Source: Candidatus Binatia bacterium (GTDB lineage Bacteria > Desulfobacterota_B > Binatia > UBA9968). From it: a DNA stretch of 8,711 bases. Under the pieces are notes generated by a model. The model saw only the letters and a list, made by a program, of their open reading frames with translations. It was not told the origin of the DNA and ran no database searches. Below, in pieces: positions 1-6,013 of the stretch; positions within the stretch are counted from its first letter, which is position 1; every line of letters begins with the position of its first letter. The stretch covers positions 1 to 8,711 of the forward strand of contig JAICHC010000080.1 in NCBI GenBank assembly GCA_025922795.1, given 5' to 3'. A program made the position numbers and the translations under genes.

Positions 1-472
1 AAGAAAGGATCGTCGAAATCGTAAAATACGTTCCGTTGTTGACGCCGGACAGACGCGTCGACACATGAAGCGGGATTTTTCGCCGGACAATGTCGGAGAG
101 CGATTTCACGCCAAGATTCTTGTCGACCACCAGCGCGATGCGGTCCCAAGACGGGAAACAGCCCAGCACGCGCAGCTCCATTTTCTGTTTGTAGTAGCCC
201 TTGCCGCGATAGGCCATGGTCACCAGCGCCGCGGGATTGACGTAGGCGATATCGACGCGGCGCGTGCCGATTTCGAGCGGCGCGCGCATGCCGCCATAAA
301 TGTCGCCGTTGATCCCGATGCGAAGTTCGGTCTGCCTGGCGTCTCTTTTTCCGGAGGTGAGCGAAACCGATATTTGCGTGGCCAACCGGTCAGAGCATTT
401 CGTAAACACACCGACCGCAAGCTCCAGGCCGGTCGTCGCCCGGATCTGTGGCGGCGCAAGATGGGTCAGCAT
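1..472 (-). CDS. TAXI/NMT1-like solute-binding protein, partial (C-terminus outside window)
   Basis: The reading frame is open from an ATG at 472 to the window edge, giving 157 residues with no stop. An AAGGA Shine-Dalgarno site lies 9 bases before the ATG. The order of elements fits a type II periplasmic binding protein of the TAXI/NMT1-like kind: a TELRIGINGDIYGGMRAPLE stretch (about 48-67), then GTRRVDIAYVNPAAL (69-83, where the family tests whether ligand binding 'makes' the pocket), then LRVLGCFPSWDRIALVVDK (100-118) and GVKSLSDI (121-128) followed by RRKIPLHVSTR, matching the family's 'GI.s..DLkGK.v..g' segment. Such proteins capture small organic acids for TRAP or ABC importers. No hydrophobic signal peptide is visible, and the frame upstream, open back to a TGA about 18 codons before the ATG, shows none either. 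No transporter membrane subunit is seen nearby. It lies 149 bases downstream of the CoA-transferase on the same strand, so co-transcription is possible. The family call is fairly safe; ligand and location are unknown. Confidence 0.72.
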   Translation of the reverse strand, partial: MLTHLAPPQIRATTGLELAVGVFTKCSDRLATQISVSLTSGKRDARQTELRIGINGDIYGGMRAPLEIGTRRVDIAYVNPAALVTMAYRGKGYYKQKMELRVLGCFPSWDRIALVVDKNLGVKSLSDIVRRKIPLHVSTRLSGVNNGTYFTISTILS

Positions 473-572
473 AGAAGTCGATCCTTCTGGTTGTGGGTTC
501 GCTTCGAACGGCAATGATCTATGCCGGTGATTTCAGACTCACTACTTCATCCAAACATTTTTCGCCAGAGAC

Positions 573-600
573 GTAGGGCCCGGTTTCAAACCCGCCCCAC
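573..600. repeat. Imperfect 28-base palindromic repeat (REP-like), copy A
   Basis: The element begins GTAGGGCCCGGTTT and ends AAACCCGCCCCAC, so the two arms pair with two mismatches around a tiny centre. It lies in the 149-base gap between the CoA-transferase stop and the start of the solute-binding protein gene. No T-run follows on either strand, so it is a poor intrinsic terminator, although the hairpin could still affect mRNA ends. A second element of exactly the same length and with the same kind of outer ends lies at 2931-2958. The rest of the gap (473-621) shows nothing else that I recognise. Confidence 0.5.
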
Positions 601-621
601 AAACAACGGCGAACAGAGGAT

Positions 622-1866
622 TTAGATGATCCCGGCGTCTTTGAGCTCTTTGAGCCTATCCTTGGATAGGCCCAGCTCAGCGCCGTAGATTTCCTGGTTG
701 TGCGCGCCCATAGCGGGGCCGAGAAAATCCACCGAGCCGGGAGTGGCGGAGAACTTGGGCACGACGTTCTGCACGACCGCTTCGCCGAGGTCCGGGTCCG
801 GCACCCGTACCATCGCTTCGCGCGCGCGGTATTGGATATCGCGGAAGGCATCTTCCATGTCGAATACGGCCGAGTACGCGACGCCGAATTTATCGAAATG
901 CTCGATCACCTCGTCACGCGTGTGCTGCTCGATCCACGCGCCAACGATGCCGTTGCACTCAACGGAATTTTCCACCCGCGCCGAATTATCGATGAACTTC
1001 GGATCAGTAGTGAGATCCTTGCGGCCGATCGCTTCGGCTAGACGCAACCAGATGTTCTGCGTGCTCGCCGCGAGCGTGAGATATTTCCCGTCTTTGGTTC
1101 GGAACATTGAGCTCGGCGCCACGTAGGCAACCCGGTTCCCCGTGCGCCTATGGATTACTTTCATCTGATCGTACTGGATCGGATCGAAATCCAAGAAACG
1201 AAACACCGCTTCGAACAGCGCCAGATCGATGACCTGCCCCTCGCCGCCGCGCGTATCGCGATGATAAAGCGCCATCATGACCGACAGCGAACCAAAAATC
1301 CCAGCGATTAAATCGCCCAGCGGATAGCCCGGCGACATGGGCGGGCCGTCCGGTTCGCCGATCAGATTGGTAAGGCCGCTCATCGCTTCGGCGACGCGGC
1401 CGAACCCCGCGCGATTCTTATACGGCCCGGTTTGACCGAAGCCCGAAATGCGCAGGAGAATGACGCGAGGATCGATGTCGCGAATTACAGCCGGCCCGAT
1501 GCCCCATTTCTCGAAGGTGCCGGGCCGGTAGTTTTCCACGACCACGTCTTTGCCTTTGATGAGCTGCTTGAAAATCTCCGCGCCTTCCGGCTTGCCGAGA
1601 TCGAGGGTGATGCAGCGTTTATTGCGCGACACCGATTTCCACCAGAGCGGGATACCGTCCATAATCGGTTCCAGCTTACGCTGGCCATCGCCATACTTGG
1701 GGTGTTCGATTTTGATCACGTCCGCTCCGAAATCCGCGAGCAAAACCGTCGCGAACGGCGCCGCCACCATATTGCCGGCGTCGATCACCCGCAGGCCTTT
1801 GAGCGGTTTATTCTGGCTGACCTCGGTCAGCGGGAAATCGTAATGCTCCTTAATATAATCGCCCAT
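622..1866 (-). CDS. Class III CoA-transferase (CaiB/BaiF family)
   Basis: This 414-residue protein has the usual length and layout of class III (CaiB/BaiF, formyl-CoA transferase-like) enzymes, which move CoA from a donor thioester to a carboxylic acid in the cytoplasm. The N-terminal GLRVIDAGNMVAAPFAT (24-40) and LLADFGADVIKIEHP (42-56) form the CoA-binding Rossmann part. RNKRCITLDL (81-90) and VVVENYRPGTFEKWGI (108-123) are family hallmarks. The catalytic aspartate is seen as D185 in YPLGDLIAGIFGS, the position that carries the mixed anhydride. The later SSMFRTKDGKYLTLAA segment (252-267) is also typical. The start ATG has only a weak GAGG about 13 bases upstream, but an N-terminal leader before the LKGLRVID motif is common. 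The gene diverges from the lyase-like gene, with 243 bases between the two starts. The acid substrate cannot be read from sequence; carnitine, succinate/itaconate, oxalate and aromatic succinate relatives all share these motifs. Confidence 0.93.
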   Translation of the reverse strand: MGDYIKEHYDFPLTEVSQNKPLKGLRVIDAGNMVAAPFATVLLADFGADVIKIEHPKYGDGQRKLEPIMDGIPLWWKSVSRNKRCITLDLGKPEGAEIFKQLIKGKDVVVENYRPGTFEKWGIGPAVIRDIDPRVILLRISGFGQTGPYKNRAGFGRVAEAMSGLTNLIGEPDGPPMSPGYPLGDLIAGIFGSLSVMMALYHRDTRGGEGQVIDLALFEAVFRFLDFDPIQYDQMKVIHRRTGNRVAYVAPSSMFRTKDGKYLTLAASTQNIWLRLAEAIGRKDLTTDPKFIDNSARVENSVECNGIVGAWIEQHTRDEVIEHFDKFGVAYSAVFDMEDAFRDIQYRAREAMVRVPDPDLGEAVVQNVVPKFSATPGSVDFLGPAMGAHNQEIYGAELGLSKDRLKELKDAGII

Positions 1867-2044
1867 CGTTGTTTTGCTTACCTCGCTCTCACTTCGGCTA
1901 CTGCAACTCTTTGGAACTCAGGTAGCGGGAGTCAGAATGACACACGGGGTGATTTGGCATATCGCAACCACGTGTCCCAGGGGAAACTTGCCGGCATTCT
2001 ATGCACAAAACCGCGAGAAATAAACCCATCGCGCGACTACGCGT

Positions 2045-2074
2045 TTGACGCTGCGCGCGAGCCTGGCTTAGTAT
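2045..2074 (+). promoter_or_regulatory. Sigma-70-like promoter for the citrate synthase-like gene
   Basis: TTGACG (2045-2050, five of six matches to the -35 consensus) is separated by 18 bases from TAGTAT (2069-2074, four of six matches to the -10). Transcription would start near 2081 and give a leader of about 29 bases holding the GGAGG at 2096-2100, 9 bases before the ATG at 2110. The arrangement fits a normal housekeeping promoter. It is a visual match only. Confidence 0.45.
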
Positions 2075-2109
2075 CGCCCATCGAAACTTACTCATGGAGG
2101 AAAATACTC

Positions 2110-2889
2110 ATGGCGGAACAGGCCAAAATCGTCACCGGCATCGGCAAGGCCGAGCTGCATCGCATTCTCGTGCGCGGCTATGATCTCAATACCGAATTGG
2201 TCGGAAAAATTACCTTCACGGAGATGACGTCGCTCATTCTGCGTGGGCGACTGCCGACCGCGAATGAAGCAAAGATGCTCGACGCCCTTCTGGTTATTCT
2301 GGTCGAGCACGGTATGGTCTCACACGTGATCGCGGCGCGGCTCATTTATCACTGCGCCCCCGAGGCAATGCAAGCCGCGGTCGCGGCCGCGCTGTGCGGC
2401 GCCGGCAGCGTGCATCTCGGCTCGTCGGAATGGTCGGCGAAAATGCTGATCGAAGCACTTCCCCGTGACGCGAAAAATTCCGATCTAGCCGCTATTGCGG
2501 CTTCGATCTACGATGACTATTCGAAACGAAAACAGCGAATACCGGGCATCGGCCATCGCACTCATGCCGAAGGCGACCCGCGCGCCGATACCCTTTTCGG
2601 CATTGCCAAAGAGACCGGCGTTTATGGCCAATATTGCGAGCTGTTGCGGGCGCTAGCGAAAGTCGCGACCGAGCGCCGCAAGCGATTGATTCCCGTCAAC
2701 GTGACCGGCGCGATCGCTGCCATTGCGCTCGATATGGGCTACCCGTGGCAGATCACCAAAGCGTTCGCCTTGATCGGCCGCACCCTCGGCGCCATCGGTC
2801 ACATCGCCGAAGAAATCCAAAGCCCCATGGCGCCCCAGATCGACGCCGCCATCAGACAAGCGCTGGTTTACGAGCCGGTGCGAACATAA
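2110..2889 (+). CDS. Short citrate synthase-fold protein, citryl-CoA lyase-like
   Basis: The protein has 259 residues. That is far shorter than citrate synthase (about 370-430) and close to stand-alone citryl-CoA lyases and the C-terminal domain of ATP-citrate lyase. Such enzymes make or break the bond between an acyl-CoA and a keto acid. Visible elements are VEHGMVSHVIAARLIYH (65-81, with H67), GAGSVHLGSSEW (97-108), the citrate synthase signature GIGHRTHAEGDPRADTLF (146-163, with H149 and D156-R158), then IPVNVTGAIAAIALDMGYP (194-212) and GRTLGAIGHIAEE (223-235). In ATP-citrate lyase the last catalytic aspartate sits in an NVDG motif; here the same place reads NVTG (T199). The open frame continues upstream to 1432, but the ATG at 2110 has GGAGG 9 bases before it and a promoter just upstream, and homology begins there. 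Substrate is unknown; the T199 change leaves the lyase reaction in doubt. The family is well supported. Confidence 0.85.
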   Translation: MAEQAKIVTGIGKAELHRILVRGYDLNTELVGKITFTEMTSLILRGRLPTANEAKMLDALLVILVEHGMVSHVIAARLIYHCAPEAMQAAVAAALCGAGSVHLGSSEWSAKMLIEALPRDAKNSDLAAIAASIYDDYSKRKQRIPGIGHRTHAEGDPRADTLFGIAKETGVYGQYCELLRALAKVATERRKRLIPVNVTGAIAAIALDMGYPWQITKAFALIGRTLGAIGHIAEEIQSPMAPQIDAAIRQALVYEPVRT

Positions 2890-2930
2890 AACCGCCTTCG
2901 TGTCGCGTGTCTCGTGTTTGGAGCCGATCC

Positions 2931-2958
2931 GTAGGGGCGGCCGGCCGGTCGCCCCTAG
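2931..2958. repeat. 28-base palindromic repeat (REP-like), copy B
   Basis: TAGGGGCGGCCGG (2932-2944) is followed directly by CCGGTCGCCCCTA (2945-2957), its reverse complement at 12 of 13 positions. It starts 41 bases after the stop of the citrate synthase-like gene. No T-run follows, so it resembles a repetitive extragenic palindrome more than an intrinsic terminator, though a strong GC hairpin could stop or stabilise transcripts. The outer ends and the length match the element at 573-600. Confidence 0.6.
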
Positions 2959-2984
2959 CTAAAGCTCGCCATCAGATCGCCTGA

Positions 2985-3013
2985 TTGCCCCACTGCAACC
3001 TTTCTGTTGTAAT
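2985..3013 (+). promoter_or_regulatory. Sigma-70-like promoter for the crotonase gene
   Basis: TTGCCC (2985-2990, four of six matches) lies 17 bases before TGTAAT (3008-3013, five of six matches). The start of transcription would be near 3020, leaving about 19 bases before the ATG at 3039 with AAGGAG at 3027-3032. A separate promoter here implies that the crotonase does not depend only on read-through past the palindrome. It is a visual match only. Confidence 0.4.
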
Positions 3014-3038
3014 GCGCGCTGAAGTCAAGGAGCGGGCC

Positions 3039-3800
3039 ATGAGCTATCAAAACATTCTTACCGAGCGCGTAGAAACAATCGTCATCATCACCATGAACCG
3101 CCCGGAAAAACTAAACGCTCTCAGCTACGAGCTTGCCTGTGAGCTCGATCAGGAACTGACTCGAATCGAGAGCGACGACGATGTTCGAGTCGTAATTCTC
3201 ACCGGCGCCGGACCACGCGCATTCTCCGCCGGCGGCGATATCATGCAAATGGTGAAATCAACTCCCGAGGAGATGGCTGCCCGCAGCGAAGTCCGGCGTG
3301 AAGCAAATTGGCACCTGGCGACATTTACCAAACCGATCATCGGCGCCATCAATGGGTTGGCCTATGGCGCCGGCGCGCAACTCGCGAGCATGCTCGATAT
3401 TCGCATCGGCTGCGAGCACGCCGAGATTCAATTTCTCGCCGCCAAGTACGGCCGCGCAAATTCCACCTGGTCTTTGCCGCTCGTTGTCGGCACGCCCAAA
3501 GCCAAGGAGTTGCTCTATACAGGACGGACCGTCAAAGCCGAGGAAGCGGAGCGCATCGGCCTGCTAAATCAGCTCGCGCCCTGCGCCGGGCTACGCGATG
3601 CCTCGATCGCCATGGCCCGACAGATCAGTGAAAACGATCCGCGCATGGTCCAGGGCATAAAACGGCTGCTCAACGATGACGTCGGCTTGGGCTGGCGCGA
3701 ACGTTTCGACGCCGAGCAAAACGCCCGGCGCAGCAAACTCAAACCCAACTCACCGCGCGAGGGATTTAAGGCATTCCTCGAGCGCAAAGGGATCAGCTAA
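3039..3800 (+). CDS. Enoyl-CoA hydratase/isomerase family protein (crotonase)
   Basis: This 253-residue protein has the standard single-domain crotonase length. The frame opens at 2985, but the ATG at 3039 has AAGGAG 6 bases upstream and places the usual MSYQNILTERVETIVIITMN start correctly. Both oxyanion-hole segments that bind the thioester carbonyl are present: AFSAGGDI (61-68) and GAINGLAYGAGAQLASMLDI (102-121). RPEKLNALS (21-29) is the N-terminal hallmark. By comparison with rat mitochondrial enoyl-CoA hydratase, E157 in PKAKELLYTG matches Glu164, while the residue expected at Glu144 falls in QFLAAKYGRANSTW (131-144), which has no acid. Family members with one glutamate include isomerases and other reactions, so simple hydration is not assured. 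It lies 149 bases after the lyase-like gene on the same strand and may act on the same CoA thioesters. Family confidence is high; reaction and substrate are open. Confidence 0.9.
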   Translation: MSYQNILTERVETIVIITMNRPEKLNALSYELACELDQELTRIESDDDVRVVILTGAGPRAFSAGGDIMQMVKSTPEEMAARSEVRREANWHLATFTKPIIGAINGLAYGAGAQLASMLDIRIGCEHAEIQFLAAKYGRANSTWSLPLVVGTPKAKELLYTGRTVKAEEAERIGLLNQLAPCAGLRDASIAMARQISENDPRMVQGIKRLLNDDVGLGWRERFDAEQNARRSKLKPNSPREGFKAFLERKGIS

Positions 3801-3870
3801 AGCGCTTGCGCAGGCGAAGTGGATCGTCGCACACAAATTGCACTCAATTGCCCCCCAGGGACTGAAATAA

Positions 3871-3934
3871 TGGAGTGATGGAGTGATGGGTTCAAGACCC
3901 CGATACTCCAATATTCCATTACTCCAACGTTCCA
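3871..3934. repeat. Octamer-periodic imperfect hairpin repeat between convergent genes
   Basis: The left arm TGGAGTGATGGAGTGATGG (3871-3889) and the right arm CCATTACTCCAACGTTCCA (3916-3934) are reverse complements at 15 of 19 positions. GGGT (3888-3891) and ACCC (3897-3900) can form an inner stem. On each arm a TGGA-type core returns every 8 bases. The element fills the gap between the crotonase stop and the ABC exporter stop, so it could act as a bidirectional terminator hairpin. The absence of clean T-runs and the internal periodicity point rather to a repeat element. The other part of the gap, 3801-3870, shows nothing recognisable. Confidence 0.55.
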
Positions 3935-3944
3935 ACGCAGCCTG

Positions 3945-5762
3945 CTAACGATATCCTTCGGCTTGCATGCTAAACAGCTCGGCGTAGATCCCTTCCCGGC
4001 GCAGCAGTTCCGCGTGACTGCCCAATTCGGCGATACGACCTCCTTGAATGACGACGATGCGGTCGGCCATGCGAACCGTGGAAAAACGGTGCGAGATCAG
4101 GATCGCCATCTTGCCCTCGGTGAGCTCCTTGAAATGCTGGAAGATTTCATACTCGGTTTGCGCGTCCAGTGACGCGGTGGGCTCGTCCAAGACCAAGATC
4201 TCCGCGTCGCGCATGAACGCGCGCGCCAGCGCGATACGCTGCCATTGGCCGAGCGACAGCTCGTGGCCGCCGTTGAACCAGCGCCCCAACATGGTTTGGT
4301 ATCCTTCGGGCAGATCTTCAATCATCGCATGAGCGCCGCTCTTGCGCGCCGATTCGACGATACGATCCATGCGGGCCGCCGCTTCGATCTGGCCGAAACC
4401 GATGTTTTCACGAGCCGGCAAATGATAGCGCACGAAATCCTGAAAAATGACACCGATCTTTTGCCTGAGATCGAGCGGGTCGAGCTCCCGAATATCGACT
4501 CCGTCGATCAAGATGGCCCCCTCGGTGGGATCGTAGAGCCGGCTCAACAGTTTGATCAGCGTGGTTTTTCCCGCGCCGTTGTGGCCAACCAGCGCGATCT
4601 TCTCGCCGGCACGAATGGTCAAATCGATCCCTCGCAATACCCATTCGTCACTCTCCGGATAGCGAAATCCAACACCGCGAAATTCGACCCCGTGTTTGAT
4701 CGCAGCGGGCATTCTTCCCTGCCCTGCCGCGACTTGCATCTGCGGCTTTAGATCGAGAAAGTCGAAATAATTGGCCATGAACAGATTATTCTCGTAGATA
4801 TTATTGAGACCGGCGAGAATCGATTGAAAGGTCGATTGGCCCTGGCGAAAAATAGTCAGATACAGCGTCATATCGCCGAGGGAAATTTGGCCCTGAACCG
4901 TGCGCCAGACGATCCACGCATAAGAGCCGTAAAAACCCAGCGTTGCAATCAGCCCTAAGCTAAATCCGACCGCGGCGCGCCTGACCGCGAGCGATTTGTC
5001 TTCGGCGAAAAATTTCGCGAACAAGTCGGTGTAGCGCGTCAACAGCGTGTCGCCGAGATTGAAGAGCTTAATCTCCTTGGCCGCGCTGTCTTCGGTTAGC
5101 AGCCGCGACAGGTAGTTGATCTGACGGGTCTCAGGCGCGCGCCGGGTCAGCAGCCGGAAACCTTGCTCGGAAAAACGCGTTTCGGCGATGAACGAGGGGA
5201 TGCTGGTCGCCAGCAGAATCAGAACCAGCCACGGGCTGAAGCGCAGCATCAACGCGGCGAACGAAATCAAGGTGATCACGTTCTGGACGATTTGAAAGGT
5301 GTCGTTGATCAGCTCGACCGGTTTGTAGCCGCCCTCGCGCCGAGCGTTCTGCAGGCGGTCGTAATAATCGGGGTGTTCGAAGAAGGCTAAGTCCAACGTC
5401 AGCGCCTTGCGAATGATTTCAGCGCGAATCCGGTTGGTGAGCTGAAGTTGAATAAGCTGTTGAATCAGCCGGCGCGAGTGACTGATACCCGTGCTGAGCA
5501 AGAACAGGATCAGCTCGAGGATCAAATAGTAAAAGACAGTTCTTGCCAATTCCGGATCGTTGCCTTTTTGAATCGCCGCCACGACGCCATCGACGATGAG
5601 CTTACCGACCCACGCCTGACTTGCCGGCAGCAGCGCCCCACCCAGGGTCAGAAGCGCCAAGCCCACGGTCGCAAGGTGGTTGGTTTGCCATACCAGCCGG
5701 AGCGCCTGCGGCGTATGCGCGAAGGACGCGCGAACTTTCTGCCACTGCTGCAACCAAACCAT
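3945..5762 (-). CDS. ABC exporter, fused membrane and ATP-binding domains (MsbA-like)
   Basis: The 605-residue protein is a half-size exporter that would work as a homodimer, or as a heterodimer with an unseen partner, in the inner membrane. Hydrophobic segments lie near 30-50, 75-92, 158-173, 178-192, 266-287 and less clearly 296-320, as expected for a six-helix type I exporter domain. The nucleotide-binding domain follows: YPESDEWVLRGIDLTIRAGE (368-387), Walker A GHNGAGKTT (393-401), Q-loop Q441 in VIFQDFVRYHLPARENIGFG (438-457), signature LSLGQWQ (502-508, with L replacing the second residue of the usual LSGGQ), Walker B EILVLDEPTAS (521-531) with catalytic E527, D-loop SLD and switch histidine H558 in ILISHRFST. 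A GGAG site lies 8 bases before the ATG. It is divergent from the luciferase-like gene and convergent with the crotonase. Transported substrate is unknown: lipids, peptides and drugs are all possible for this family. Confidence 0.95.
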   Translation of the reverse strand: MVWLQQWQKVRASFAHTPQALRLVWQTNHLATVGLALLTLGGALLPASQAWVGKLIVDGVVAAIQKGNDPELARTVFYYLILELILFLLSTGISHSRRLIQQLIQLQLTNRIRAEIIRKALTLDLAFFEHPDYYDRLQNARREGGYKPVELINDTFQIVQNVITLISFAALMLRFSPWLVLILLATSIPSFIAETRFSEQGFRLLTRRAPETRQINYLSRLLTEDSAAKEIKLFNLGDTLLTRYTDLFAKFFAEDKSLAVRRAAVGFSLGLIATLGFYGSYAWIVWRTVQGQISLGDMTLYLTIFRQGQSTFQSILAGLNNIYENNLFMANYFDFLDLKPQMQVAAGQGRMPAAIKHGVEFRGVGFRYPESDEWVLRGIDLTIRAGEKIALVGHNGAGKTTLIKLLSRLYDPTEGAILIDGVDIRELDPLDLRQKIGVIFQDFVRYHLPARENIGFGQIEAAARMDRIVESARKSGAHAMIEDLPEGYQTMLGRWFNGGHELSLGQWQRIALARAFMRDAEILVLDEPTASLDAQTEYEIFQHFKELTEGKMAILISHRFSTVRMADRIVVIQGGRIAELGSHAELLRREGIYAELFSMQAEGYR

Positions 5763-6013
5763 TTGCTAATCTCCCAATGCCCGAGCCGCCCAAAAACCAG
5801 CGGCAATTCAGGATAGCACGGCAGGCGCAATTTTGCCCGGCGACCCGCGTGTCATGTTGACATCACCGACCCCGGATCGTTAATTTGATGCGAGCATTCA
5901 TGTTGATTGGACTGTGGCAATTCTCCGCGCCTTGCCGCGTATGGATGCTTGTCCGTCATTCCCGCATGCGAGCGTACCTGAGCTACATCGAACGCTTCTG
6001 ATCGGAGGAAATC
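5763..6013. promoter_or_regulatory. Divergent intergenic region with operator-like repeats
   Basis: This 251-base gap must hold the start signals of both the exporter (minus) and the luciferase-like gene (plus). A perfect inverted repeat TGTCA-TGT-TGACA lies at 5850-5862. Its right half overlaps a consensus -35 hexamer TTGACA (5857-5862), which is followed 17-18 bases later by a poor -10 (TTAATT or TAATTT at 5880-5886). TCATGTTGA occurs at 5852-5860 and again at 5898-5906. The pattern is what a repressor site over a promoter would look like, but no regulator gene is visible nearby. The GGAGG of the luciferase-like gene is at the right end. All regulatory assignments are inferences. Confidence 0.3.

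Noticed and set aside
502..508. Altered ABC signature LSLGQ in the exporter (protein residues 502-508) as a sign of a dead ATPase
   Set aside because: Walker A, Walker B glutamate, Q-loop and H-loop are all intact, and variation at this signature position is not enough to infer loss of activity.
65..517. Plus-strand frame of 150 residues at the left end
   Set aside because: The opposite strand carries a convincing solute-binding protein through the same region; this frame is its shadow.
1432..2109. Long open frame that would add 226 residues in front of the citrate synthase-like protein
   Set aside because: It overlaps the well-conserved CoA-transferase on the other strand, shows no family motif, and the ATG at 2110 has a strong ribosome binding site and promoter. 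It is not a fusion.
3871..3934. CRISPR-like repeat
   Set aside because: Units are 8 bases with no spacers of constant length; the structure is a degenerate hairpin.
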